Position numbers and translations under genes: made by a program. Below, in pieces: positions 34,739 to 46,041 of a stretch of 64,000 nucleotides of DNA; within the stretch, counting starts at the first letter, position 1; every line of letters begins with the position of its first letter. The stretch is from Lepiota brunneoincarnata. Lineage: Eukaryota; Basidiomycota; Agaricomycetes; Agaricales; Agaricaceae. Where the stretch lies: NCBI GenBank assembly GCA_023014365.1, contig JAEBUN010000022.1, positions 186,001 to 250,000 on the forward strand, given 5' to 3'. The notes beneath the pieces were generated by a model. It did not search any database. It saw nothing but the letters and a program-made list of their open reading frames with translations, and was not told the DNA's origin.

Positions 34739-36133
34739 ATGTTGGCTACTCGACGGTTGTGTTCATCCCACTCGAGAAAAGTGCTCAGCCCTCGTATGTT
34801 CCAATTTGTTTTCTTTCATTGTCATCTTAGTTAGACATTCCAAAGGTGCCCCATCTACCAGGTCGTTGAGTTCAAGGAGCAACACCGTGACTCTCGACTA
34901 CCAACTACATAACCGATCGGACGCGACAGAGCGGGAAGCGCCGCTCCTGATCCTGCATGGCCTATTGTACGTTTCCTCTAGACTTCACTTGAATAAATGA
35001 CACCTTGACCGATATGTAGCCAATCGTGAATCATTGGCACAATTTCTCGCCTAACCTTCATCTACGTGTCCGCACTCACGGCGACTCGCGCGCACGTCAA
35101 AACCCAGTGGTTCGAAGAGAAATTGGAACACACTAGCCCAGGGATTCAGCACGGATCTGAAGAGGCCAGTATACGCGCTAGTGAGCTTCCCTCGGCAGTG
35201 GTGATATTTATCATCCGAATTCGATTGGTCTCCCTTAGGACCTGCGGAATCACGGAACGTCGTCCCATTTCCAGGGAATGACATACAAAGAAATGGCGAA
35301 CGATGTCCTGGAGTTCATTGATAAACACGGACTCGAGCGGACGACAGTACTAGGGCACTCAATGTCAGGCTGGTTCTATCCGATTCTGTTAACAGGTTTG
35401 ACACGATCATAATAGGGGTGGAAAGGTCGCCATGTCGCTCGCGCTCGACCCTTACCTCGAGACTCATCCTGGTCTACTGGAGAATCTGATTGTTGTGGAC
35501 ATTGCGCCCGTCAAAGGGGAGATCTCACGACAGTTCCAGAACTATACCAAAGCGATGCAGGAGATAGAGGACCACAAAATCAAAACTAGAAAGGAGGCAG
35601 CCGATTTTCTTTCGAATTACGAGAACGTAAGGTTATCCTTTTACCCACCCTCCTCCTCCTCCGGCGCCGACCCACCTTCTCTGTAGGACCCATCGATACG
35701 CGCTTTCCTATTGACGAATCTCGAAACAGCAACACCCGAAAGGCCTTTTGTCAAGTTTCGTGTTCCGATAGACATCATTGGAAATGCTATACCGGATATA
35801 GGGGACTTCCCATATTCTACGGGGGAAAGAGCATGGGAGGGCAGGACGTTATTCGTTAAAGGGGCCAAGAGCGCGTACGCTGGCTTTTACTTGGCTCTTT
35901 GTTCAAACTTGACGGCTAATTGGTGTGGTAGATACATCAATCACCACGGGGTGCCGCTCATGAAGAGCTTTTTCCCGAATCATACCCTTGAAACATTGGA
36001 TGCGAGTCATTGGGTGCATGCAGAACGGTACGTATGCTGGTACATTATATGTTTGTGGACCTGACGGACCGGCTGTCTGGACAGACCAACCAAGTTCAAA
36101 AAATTGGTCGTAGATTTCATGAGTGGATCATAA
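34739..36133 (+). CDS. ABHD11/Imo32-like mitochondrial alpha/beta hydrolase, copy B (intact)
   Basis: Eight exons (34739-34793, 34831-34966, 35108-35180, 35239-35363, 35416-35626, 35687-35874, 35932-36027, 36085-36133) sum to 310 codons. The N-terminus (MLATRRLCSSHSRKVLSPLR) is a basic, Ser/Arg-rich mitochondrial-type presequence. Core motifs in order: VTLDYQLHN, APLLILHGLFGSKRNW, VYALDLRNHG, the nucleophile elbow GHSMGG split by an intron as in copy A, LIVVDIAPVKG, FLLTNLE, IPDIGDFPY, GRTLFVKGAKSAYIN and DASHWVHAERP with the catalytic His. The first intron is only 37 bp, so the 5' end is the least certain part. The family is related to human ABHD11 and yeast Imo32. Synteny with the secreted-protein gene is shared with the broken copy. 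Confidence 0.87.
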
Positions 36134-37892
36134 ACCAAATACGATTCCGGTACAAGTTTATAAGCTTCGTGCGGTGTTCCCCAGCTCTTTCAGTAGAGCC
36201 TTAGTCGGAATGGACGGTGTGCATTGATTCGACCCCCTTCATTCGTAACTTGAGTAGCTGGACACAAACCAGGGATATTCCTCAATTCACAACCGAGCAT
36301 CGCTCCTATAGATGGTAAGTTAAGCTAATCAGATCTTCCATATAACTTTCTGGTACCAGAAACCACGGAAGGCCCGCTAAAGCTCCTTTGTGGCTGTTTA
36401 CATTATTGCACCGAGCAACCCATGCAGCTGCGGGGTAGAAGCTAGAAAGATCCAATTCTTTTTGGGGTTGGAAGTGCTAACCCTCCAACGGAGATCTCGA
36501 TTAATTTCTGCTCCAAACCCAATTGATTTTGCTATTCGGTCCTAGAAGCTCAGCATCGTTCCAGGGTTCCTCTACGTCATCCCATCTTGTGGTGATGGTG
36601 GACCCCTCGGGGGTGTCATCCGTGACTTGCACAGGGTTATTGCGGCGCACCCTCAATGGGGGCCATTCTGCTACACTCCAAACATTTGTCTCTGGGATGG
36701 GTATGCTATCAATGACTATCTAAAGACGCAATTGCAATTTCCGTTGAATTGAATATTGAACCCGAAGAAACGCCTTTCTAGATTGAATGTGCTGGGCTCG
36801 CGAGGATACTCTCCAGACAGGCAACCTCCGACTTTGGGCTGAAGGTGCGACCACTCCTAGGGTAAGGGTCACATCATTCTAAGACTATGAAATGAGATTG
36901 AAACCCGGACGATAAGACCAGTAGGATGATGCTCCTTGCTTGATTCTCTTTTTCACCCCGCGGATCTGGTCTCCGAGACTTTGTACCTCTCACCCCCTAC
37001 TTTTTCCCTATTTCGTCATAAATCTCAAGAATATAATCCAACCTCCGATGATCGCATCCTCCATACCTACTGATGTCATGTATTTTCCAAAAGTAATTAG
37101 CGCGTGCGTGCATCGTACAGCGACTTTTCAGGCAAATCCTGCTGGTTCTGGAGCTTGAAGTCCGAAACTTCAACACGGCCTGTTTTCTGAGAACTTTTGT
37201 ATATTTTTGTGACGCGCAGTGCCCTGTCCGTAGCGGTCAAGAATACTCGACAGACAACAGGACCCGAGCATATTGGGCACAGTCGGCGACATAGTCTAGT
37301 CCACCACCGGCGGTAAACTCAGTGGCTTGGAGCTTTAGTTGCAATTTCTGCGCAGCCGGGGTGGACGGTAGCAGCTGTTATCTTACTGTCAGAGATTGCA
37401 AGCCAATTTGTCATGGTGTAATTGATGTTTAAGTGCACAGTTGATGAGTGAGGAGGTGTACTTACGTCGAGCCGGGTATTGAACGTGCGGGACGATCACG
37501 TGCGCGGGATACCGCTCATCGTAACCATCTCTCTGGAGGGCTGACATGGGATAGTTCTATCTTAACCTCCAACAACAATATCGTTATTTATGTCCACCAG
37601 TAGGTGCACTCAACTTGCCAAACTTGTTCGTCGTGTTGGCCATCCCATCTGGCGACACCATCAACTTCAATGTCATCACGCTCCTCGACTACAAGTGACG
37701 ACCTGTAGCTCTTACGTCTCATTTATCAGGAAGAATGTTCACCAGCAGGAATGAGGACCGTGGATAAACCGCGTGTTATCGATCTTCTTTCCTGGACCTC
37801 GTGACACATGCAACCATTACTGGTCGTGGCATTCAAATGGATCCTGGTTAACGATGCAGACCCATCACCTCCACATCACCGTCTCCCTGATA
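36134..37892. other. 1.8 kb stretch with no supported gene
   Basis: Short ORFs on both strands show no known motif. It includes the promoter of the downstream carboxylesterase. No repeat or transposon ends are apparent by eye. Confidence 0.4.
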
Positions 37893-40291
37893 ATGAGAGT
37901 ACCAGCATTGCTCTTGTTGCTTCTAGGGAGCTTCATATCTGGCGAGCCCCTTGCCGGACCCACAGTTACATTGGATAATGGGGTATTCACCGGTCTGGCG
38001 TCAGGCCCTGTATCGCAATTCCTCGGGATACCTTTTGCCCAGCCCCCGTAAGCACCATTACTCTTAAATCTAGGAAATGATTGATAGTCCTTGATCAGAA
38101 TTGGGGATCTTCGCTACCGTCTTCCTCAACCAATTCAGCCTTACACCGGAAGCCACTTAGCTACCGCATTCGGTCCGGCATGTCCTCAACAGAACACAGG
38201 CTTGCCCCTTCCTCCCGGTCTACCTTCTGAAGTCATCAATATGATCGTCAATACGGGTATTAACGCCCTCTTCCCTGACAGCGAAGATTGTGAGCGGATC
38301 ACTATCTCTCTTGCACAGGGTATCTTACAAGTGGTTGAGGTTTAACCATCAATGTTATCAAGCCGACAACGGCTGTCTCTAACTCAAGGCTACCCGTAGT
38401 TGTCGTAGGTTTCGTCATGTGCTTGTTGTCTAACTGAATCGCGCTTATCTGCCACCTTTGAAGTGGATTTTTGGAGGTCCGTTCTAGCTATTGTCGGCAT
38501 ATACTTTCTCATATATTACGGAAGGTGGTTGGGAGCGCGGAACAACTTCTTTCCCATTGTAGTGATCCCCATTGATTTGAAGTTGCCTCCCATCTCACAG
38601 GGAACTTAGGTACGACGGAAGTCTTATCGTCAGTCGGTCCATTGCTTTGGGAACACCTATCATCTACGTCAGTATGAACTACAGGTGCGAAACTCTGGTC
38701 CTTTTTTCCTCCATTCAACATATGGGTTTATTTTGAGCAGGCTGACAGGTGTGGATCGCTGCAAATTCACTCAAGGGACCTTGAAATAAACTATACTTAG
38801 GCTTCGGATTCCTAGCTAGCAGGGAAGTAAAGGACGCTGGCATCGGCAACCTTGGCCTCCAAGATCGTAAGCGAATTAGCGAAATGAAGACATGGTCTGT
38901 TTCCTGATGCGTAGAATCGGCATTCCAGAGAGGCAAGGCATTGCGATGGGTCCAAAAATATATTGGAGCATTCGGCGGCGATCCGACAAGAGTCACAATG
39001 TGAGTCCTTCGCTAGCCTGGTCAGAACAGCCTGAACATTTTGGAATTTAGTTGGGGCGAGTCAGCGGGGGCCATATCTGTCTCTCTTCATATGCTTGCCA
39101 ACAATGGTAATACGGAAGGCCTTTTCCGTGCCGCGTTCATGCAATCTGGCTCGCCGCTCCCTGTCGGTGATATTACCAATGGACAAGCTCAATACAATAC
39201 TATTGTCGCACAGACTGGTTGCTCTGGTTCTTCTGACACTCTAGACTGCTTGCGAAAACTACCTTACAACATCCTTGAAGGCTGCGATCGACAAGTCTCC
39301 AGGAATCTTTGATTATCAAGTATGCTCTCTTCGGATCCATTTATTTCTTTTGGTTTCGAAATGAACAAGACTGACGTAGTCCCTGCGCCTCGCCTGGCCG
39401 CCTCGGGCTGACGGGACCTTCCTCACTGATAATCCACAGAGGCTTGTCCAGCAGGGTGTTGTAGCCAACATTCCATTCGTCACTGGTAAATACTTTCATC
39501 CCCGCGCCGTATTAAGCTCGAACTCCTTGTAGGCGATTGTGATGATGAAGGAACATTGTTCTCCTTCTCTACACTCAACATAACGTGAATAGTCTGTTTC
39601 AGGTTCCCTGCTCCCGCTGACGAACACGCCCACCATCAGAACCGAAACTCAATTCAGGAATTATTTACAAGGGACCTACTGGCAAGGGGTATCAAGTACA
39701 GACGTAAACCATCTTGCGACTGCTTTACACTGGGGACATCACCCAAGGCTCTCCATACGGTACAGGTTTTACAGACGCCCTAACACTCCAATACAAGAGA
39801 TTGGCGTCTTTCCAAGGAGATGCAGTTTTCCAGGCTCCTCGCCGTTTCTTCCTCAAAAATCGGTCCGGGAAACAGAATATCTGGGTGTACCGTAAGCGTT
39901 CCTCTGGGATCCCAACTCGTTTACATCTTCCTCACGCATCCTTTTTTCTTCTAGTGAGCAAACGTTTCAAAACCATTCCCTATGTTGGCTCAGTGAGCCG
40001 TTAACTTTATCCATGATCGAAAGCACTGTTATGACAGCTGGGGTCTAGATGCACGTTACCGACTTGTTTAATGTCTATGGTGGGGAGGAGCTAACCAACT
40101 ATCTGGTCCACTTTGTCGTTAATCTGGATCCAAACGGCGGGGTATCATTCCCCTGGCCAAAGTATACCAACCAGAACCCGCAAATGCTCACGTTTTGGGA
40201 TGGTTTTGTTCCGATCACGATTACTCAGGATACCTTTAGGAGGGATGGGATTGATTTCATTACTAACATTAGCCTAGCTCATCCGCTTTGA
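37893..40291 (+). CDS. Secreted type B carboxylesterase/lipase, with two frame breaks
   Basis: The ATG at 37893 starts a signal peptide (MRVPALLLLLLGSFISG). The exons give QFLGIPFAQPP, SEDCLTINVIKPTT, WIFGGGWERGTTSF, SRSIALGTPIIYVSMNYRLTGFGFLA, LRWVQKYIGAFGGDPTRVTI and the nucleophile elbow WGESAGAISVS. Later come MQSGSPLPVGDI, IPFVTGDCDDEGTLF, QGDAVFQAPRRFFL and the C-terminal HVTDLFNVYGG with the probable catalytic His, ending FITNISLAHPL. This order matches basidiomycete secreted lipase-type carboxylesterases (cholesterol/xanthophyll esterase group). Two one-base skips are needed: near 39280 (CTTGAAGGCTGCG) and near 39713 (CCATCTTGCG). All other joins, including a run of very short introns at 38.3-39.0 kb, use GT-AG. 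It is either recently inactivated or mis-sequenced. Confidence 0.75.
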
Positions 40292-41076
40292 AAATGGTTT
40301 TCATTATAACTTGAAGGAAATAAGAACTCACGAACATTATTCATTGCATGAGCGAACAATAGCCGGCAAATTAACAAGAGATCGTAATTCCGAGCGGATC
40401 GTCAGCGAATTTCACTTCTCGTGATTTCGTCTGCTTCCGCAGGTCCTGTATGAGCGTACACCGCACCTACCAAGCTTTGAACTGCTCAAGGGGCAGAAAT
40501 ACTTTGTCGAGAAGCCATCGAGAGCGCGATATAGCGCAGCTGTATTTATTGGACTAGTCATATCTTGTACCAAAGGGTAAGTCGTTTATCAAGATGCGCC
40601 CGTATGCCCAGCCATACGCGAGACTCCTTCTCGACTGCCCAAGCTTAGAACAGATATCATTGACTGCTCCAAAAACTCGAATTTGTGAGAGGGTGCTTGA
40701 GTGCAGCTTAATTTGGAACTTGGGAATCAGGAGAAGATCACAGATTGCTCGATGTTTATGGAGAGGTTCGCTAGGGAAGCTTATGCTACTTTACCTTACG
40801 GACCAAGCCCCAGCGTATACGCAAGCCTCGATGTATCAGTTAATCCAAGCCGGGGGAAGATGCCAGATTTGGGGGCTGTAGCATGCGTCGTGTGGATTGA
40901 GTTGGAGCAGCTCCACCGAAAAGGGAAGACATCATATCGCCGAGAGGGTTAGCGGCTTGGTTACGAGGCGGAGGGATTGCAAAGTATAGGGTTGCGATCT
41001 CGTTTAGTATCTAGGCGGGACAAGTCATAGTTGTTCAGTAGGCGCCGAGTAAATAGTTGCGATAGGACCCACTCTT
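40292..41076 (+). other. Possible unknown gene between carboxylesterase and GET4
   Basis: On the plus strand, 40440-40580 encodes LYERTPHLPSFELLKGQKYF and ARYSAAVFIGLVIS, and after a GGTAAGTC donor a frame at 40701-40952 gives EKITDCSMFMERFAREAYAT and MPDLGAVACVVWIELEQL. The composition looks coding, but no start, family or full model can be given. It could be the remnant of a gene. Confidence 0.25.
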
Positions 41077-42114
41077 CTAACTTCTGGAGCGGTTAAGTGG
41101 GCCGCCCTGACTTAGATATGTACCGCACAACCGCACCCAGCTCTCCCGCACAACTTTATTCTGGTCTCCCTTTGCTCGCTGACATGTCACGACAGCGAGT
41201 TGGGAGAAGTTAACGAGAGTGTCCGAAGTCATAATTACTTCATCATTATCTCCAGCGCTGATGGTATTAGGAGCCGGAGATGTGTACGATTTGGGTAAGC
41301 CTGACGTAAAGTGCTTGATAAATGTGCGAGCAGCGAGGATGTTTCCATTCAACAGATGACTAGGTGCGAAGATGAGTCAAGAGGAAAAAAATGATCATGC
41401 CTAGACTCACGGGAACGTCCCTCGCAGGGCAAAGATACCGGGCCTTTCCCCTCCTAACCATTGAAGAAACATTTGTGCAAGCAGTCGAGCACTATCTCTC
41501 TGGCCGGACGCCAGGAGATGAGGCTCTGCACCTATAAAGTCGCCATCTGTTCAAATTCGTCAGTAAAACGATTTGATCGAAGTGAATCCGCCCGTGCCTT
41601 TATACAAAAGTTCCCCGATGTAATGTTGCAACGCTGGATCACCAGCCGGGTACGGTCCATGTTTGGCTGACCAGCTTCACCCGAAAATGAGCTGCGCCAA
41701 GGGTTGATCTTGAGAAGGGTAACGCACGCTACTGCTTTGTCCACCAATGTTTTCCTCCAAGTTCCTTCGGGGCCAGTCAGCGCGAGTAGTTGCGTTAACC
41801 TGCCTAGACCCAAAAGCTCATGCTCAGTAACGGGGTGAAGGGAGGCACGCAGGGGGGGCTGACCTCTGCTTTCCTCGTTGACTTCTTCTCCTTTTGCATC
41901 ATACACCTCTAGCATAAAAGCGGCCAAGTCCACGCCACTGCCTATCTGGCCGGTCTTGAGGAGTTCACGGGCACTTTGGAAGAGTACATCGATCGCGGTA
42001 TCGTATTGCCCTGATTTCGAGTATCGTGAGGCAAAGGTGCGCGCCTTCTGATGCTGCCTCATACGGAGATTTCTGTACTTGGGGTAAAATCGCATTCAAG
42101 GCCCTGGCCGACAT
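41077..42114 (-). CDS. GET4: GET4, tail-anchored protein insertion factor, with one frame break
   Basis: Get4 works with Get5 to hand tail-anchored proteins to Get3 for ER insertion. It is read leftwards from the ATG at 42114 (MSARALNAILPQVQKSPYEA). The family core follows: HQKARTFASRYSKSGQYDTA, DVLFQSARELLKTGQIGSG, DLAAFMLEVYDAKGEEV, GRLTQLLALTGP and WRKTLVDKAVAWSAKHGPYP. It continues with LQHYIGELLYK, GDFIGAEPHLLASGQRDSAR, FALRGTFP and ESWVRLCG, ending at 41077. Two features are unusual. Between YEA and HQKA the frame must skip one base (GAGGCAGCATCAG, near 42055). The intron 41597-41547 starts with GCACGG; only this GC donor joins LYK to GDF. As a conserved housekeeping gene it is unlikely to be dead. 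Confidence 0.85.
41547..41597 (-). other. Probable GC-AG intron in GET4
   Basis: A 51 bp intron from GCACGG to GAACAG. Joining AAAG to ATGGCGAC gives the conserved Lys-x-Gly-Asp-Phe stretch; no GT donor restores it. Confidence 0.55.
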
Positions 42115-42278
42115 TGTAAGAGATTCACGAGATTGTGATAACGGATACTGGAAGCGCCCTAACGGCTTATCGGAGCTTTAACCTGATATCGGAGAACGAA
42201 CATAACGCCGTGAGAAAGAAGGCCCCTATTAGGATCTAATATACTGTATGTACATACAGTACAGTCCGAAAAAAATAA

Positions 42279-42971
42279 TTATGGCCTGCTGTCCCTCCTA
42301 GCTTGATTCTCCACGACAAGAAAACTAATGACAACAGCGTCCTGAATCCCTATCGCTTCATCTTGCATTGCAATAAAGGCGCGAAAACCTTTCAATGTAC
42401 CATCAATGAACCGCACTCTGGATCTCCCATACCAAGCGATCGGGTTCACGGAGTCATGGTCATTAAATAGCTTTTGGGGCTCCCGAATCAGCTTTCTGCT
42501 ATGTCCTGGAAAGCGAAGAGCCCTTACCGCCATTTGCCCCATTAAATTAATCTCCAGTGATAGCGTTTCCCTCCCTCCTCAAACGACATAGGACTAAGGA
42601 GCGAAGATCAGATTATCATCCTGATTTCCTTCGCGTCTAGGGTATTGGCCCACTCACAATGTCCGCAATGGCCCATATCCGGAAATCCAATTCTTTATCT
42701 TCTGTGTGTTTTCGCCCTGGAAAGTGATCTTGTCGGAGCCGAAGAAATCCTTTGTCTCTATGAATGCGATGGGATTATCACAACCAGGGCGGTAAACGGA
42801 AGTTTTGGTCATTGAGGGGTCCGAGTGGACTATATACAAGACCTGGTGGTCTCCTCCCAACCGCTGCATGACTGTCTGTTTGACATTATCCCGGCTGAGC
42901 TCGATTACGAGGGGCGGCTGTTTCTCGAATGTTGGCCCAACCAAAGTAACCTGCGAGTCGTTCGGATTCAT
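42279..42971 (-). CDS. DUF6593 family protein
   Basis: A member of a family abundant in Agaricomycetes with no known function. The first exon (42971-~42654) reads MNPNDSQVTLVGP, VLYIVHSDPSMTKTSVYR and a DFFGSDKITFQGE strand, then IKNWISGYGPL. The second (~42545-42279) carries the typical C-terminal half: KLIREPQKLF, NPIAWYGRSRVRF and IQDAVVISFLVVENQARR. The order of beta strands (T-x-V-Y-R, I-A-x-I/W, DxVVISFLxxE) is the family pattern as I remember it. The join between the exons, near 42560-42650, has a possible short exon with RYHWR that I could not fit exactly. An in-frame Met upstream at 43013 is an alternative start. Confidence 0.68.
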
Positions 42972-44518
42972 GGGAGTCTCTCGTCGAGTGATGAACAGAA
43001 TGTTGTGGTACAAAACTTGGCTTGTGCTTTTATAGGCTTCAGAGATCGATGGGGCCGGCGACCGCGCAGAGCGCTAAACCAACCCACCTGGGGCGATAGC
43101 TGATGGATTTCCTTTGACAGAGTCCAGACAACTCCAACCCTGGTCATGTCGAGTCACATTGACAGAACCCGATCTTGTCGTCGGGGCGCTTGTTTGATAA
43201 GTAGATCAATACTCCTTGATAACTTTTGTGCAGATATCGCACTTGATCATATGCAACCGCGCCTTTTCGTTCCAGATCGTGCGTGGTGTCACTCGGTCAT
43301 TGAGGTAGACGTCGGTGTCAACTGTGATGGGAGGCAACGATTTCGTGGGCATAATGTAAACCCCTGCTGTGGTGAGAGCCGTACCCGTCTGAGTGGTTAG
43401 AATACAGGGGACCTCCGGTTTGTGAGTCAATGCAAAGGGATGCCGTTACGTCTGACGTATTACCCTTGCTTCTATAAATAATGCAGACAATTTCATAAGA
43501 CATACATAACCCCTTGCCAAGCCAACATGAGTTAAATCCATTCATTGAGACTGGCAAATGGCGCGCGGAAGAGGGGGGGGGAGCTCAGGCTAAACGTTGA
43601 AACTGGGTGCTGATCCCAGCGATGATTTTCGGTGCGAATTGGGGTGTGGGTTGCCTAAGGCTATTTGACGATCATCACTGGAGATATATTTTCGAGCCGA
43701 GTCATAGGGGGCCCCGTGTGTTGCTCTACACTTCCCCCGGCTCTCACGGTATTCTGCACCTTGAACGTCCTGGTGCAGTGGCACAGCCGAAGGGCTGGCA
43801 ACCGAGCAGAGTGCTAAATCAACCCTCATGCTTAGTTGCTGACTCCTTCGAGATGTCGCTTATATAACTGATTTCCCGACTTTCTTCCGATGTTCTTCCG
43901 ATGTCGAGACCAAATAATGGTTTCTGATAACACCATGACTCCCTTCCTCCTCCACTAGGATCCTCAGCGACGTGTCTCACAGTACATGCGTGCTACCTGA
44001 CATGTTATTACACCTATTGTATATCTACGACTCTGTTACACTACATTGGCCAGGTTCAATCTTCCTGAGAAAGTGGAACCTCCAAATGGCCCAAAATAAG
44101 TACTCGGGTGCGAAAATCAGAGACAACTGCGCAACAAGAGTTCATCACTAGAAAAAAGCGGCCACTTCGAGAGATGGTGACCCCGGTTTAAAGCCCCCTG
44201 GCATCGGCGGTCGGTGCGTGTATTTGAGACTCGTATTGCCCTTGCTATTTAACTAACCACGAACAATAAAGTGTAAATTATAATGGAGCACTTCACAAAA
44301 ATGACCGCGGCCAACGGCACGGCATTCACGTCCTTAATGTTTCACGGGTTAGGTATTCAATGTACATACATACGTATACACTACTTAATCAAAGTTACCT
44401 AAGGTAAATATTTGATGCAGGGTTGATACGATTAATGAGCCAAAGCGTAATCTATAGTGAAGTGTGGCCGAATAAGCTGACATATGTATTATGGCTTTCA
44501 CGAGTATCCCTGACTCCG
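42972..44518. other. 1.5 kb stretch with no supported gene
   Basis: It holds the promoter of the DUF6593 gene. Two segments near 43050-43110 and 43790-43860 resemble each other (GCAGAG-[CT]GCTAAA-[CT]CAACC, then a spaced GCTGA), suggesting a partial duplication of the promoter region. A short run TTCTTCCGATGTTCTTCCGATG lies near 43882. Minus ORFs at 43206-43557 are not recognised. Confidence 0.35.
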
Positions 44519-46041
44519 CTAACAGGAGATACGAGGCCTAAAAGGAAACTTCAACTTCCCTTCAGTATCGTATATTCCGTAACCCGGCTCCTGGTCATCC
44601 GAGTAGATGTGCGCGAACCAGCCGACACCTCCAGCAGGGAGAGACTTGAAATCTGAACAGCGTGAGTCCAACAAGTTATAGTATTCCTAGAGCTGAAGTC
44701 TGAGAACAGGTAAACTCCCTAGAAAATAACGCTCACATGTTCATTGTGCACATCCGCGACAGCTTTGTCGCTGTTGGGCTCTACTCCGGGAAAAGTTGTA
44801 CTTGGCCAACCGTTCTTGGTTCCAGCCCCATCAGCTTTCTGTACTAACGCTAATGATCAACCATTACTGGTCTTACCTGGCTAAGATATATTTTTTTCCC
44901 TTGACCATTCTTGATAAACCAGTCCAGATCAGCCCGAACGATCGGCCAGGCATCCTTAGCTGCAGAAGGTATCGGCATCGAGTTCCCGAAGATTGTTGCT
45001 TGACTTACCGGTCGAAGCCTTCTGAGAAAAGAAAGGCAACATGTGTGCATCAATAAAATCGATGGCCTCGATGACTGGCGTAGCTCCGTCGTTCTGAACA
45101 GCCTAGTCAATAACAGATTAATTGCTATATACACGAAGTACCCTCACTTTCTGATAGGAATAAGCCATGTCGCTGACAGTGACTGGAATTCCAAGGTCTG
45201 AAAGTTCGTCTTTGGCGCGTCGAACGTGCCACGCCAACTCCCCCGGACTCATGACCGAATCAAAAAGTGGCTCCGAGCCAAATTGCACGACGCGAACGAC
45301 GAATTTGGCACGTTGGTTTGATTTGAGAACCGAGAATAACGCATCCCGCCGACCTTTCCATTTATCGTCCCCATCAAACCCGAACTAGAAGCCCAAAGAC
45401 GGTCAGCGGCCTTTCTCGTACAAAGGGGGTGCGGGGCGCGCTTACCCAAATTAGTGCATGCACGCCAATCCCAGCGTTCCATGCTGCAGTGATCACATCA
45501 TTACTAGAGTTAACAAATATCAGTGAGCGAATACGGCTTCCGATTCCTTGGGGCGTTGAACTCACTAAAAGCCCCTGCGATCACAAGTACCGTAAATTCG
45601 GACATAACGCCCTCGAAAGCGCTGTCTGATATCCACAAATTCTCGCTCGAGTTGACTAAGGCTCTGACCTATAGTAGACCCCGGAACGGACCGACACAGA
45701 TAGACAATCAACCTCAACGTTCCCGGGGAATTCGCTATAGAGTGTCCTGCAAGCACTTACATGCTGTGACTTCATAACTGAACCCAACAAAAGCGTATTC
45801 GCTGCTCTGATGGCACCACCAACCCTCCAACGTTGGCGGCGGTTCGTGTGGCATTTTAAACCCAATAGATGGAAAACAACACCCGGAACCCGCCGTGTGT
45901 CCTCCCAAAGAGAATAGAATGGTCAGGGTTCACGACCACAACAGGATTTTCCGAAACATCACGAGTCGTGTCCAAGGGGCATCCGCGAGCCAGAGCCGCA
46001 ACTACACAAAGGTAGAAGAGGGCTTGAAGCCAGATCCGCAT
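44519..46041 (-). CDS. GH17-type secreted glucan endo-1,3-beta-glucosidase-like protein
   Basis: Fungal GH17 proteins cut or remodel wall beta-1,3-glucan. It is read leftwards from the ATG at 46041, opening a signal peptide (MRIWLQALFYLCVVAALARG). Exons then give WWCHQSSEYAFVGFSYEVTA, LSQLEREFVDIRQRFRGRYV, RIYGTCD, NDVITAAWNAGIGVHALIW, GRRDALFSVLKSN, QFGSEPLFD (with the Glu expected to be the acid/base), GIPVTVSDMAYSYQK, WPIVRADLDWFIKNGQGKK and NGWPSTTFPGVEPNS. The end is GGVGWFAHIYSDDQEPGYGI then FPFRPRISC at 44519. The usual nucleophile position before NGWPS should be checked: the sequence across the splice there was not resolved. The gene has many short introns; I see no GPI tail. Confidence 0.82.

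Noticed and set aside
10268..39290. The same 19 bases (CCTTGAAGGCTGCGATCGA) occur near 10271 and 39273
   Set aside because: The flanks are unrelated and lie in different genes on different strands; taken as chance, though the second copy contains a frame-break site.
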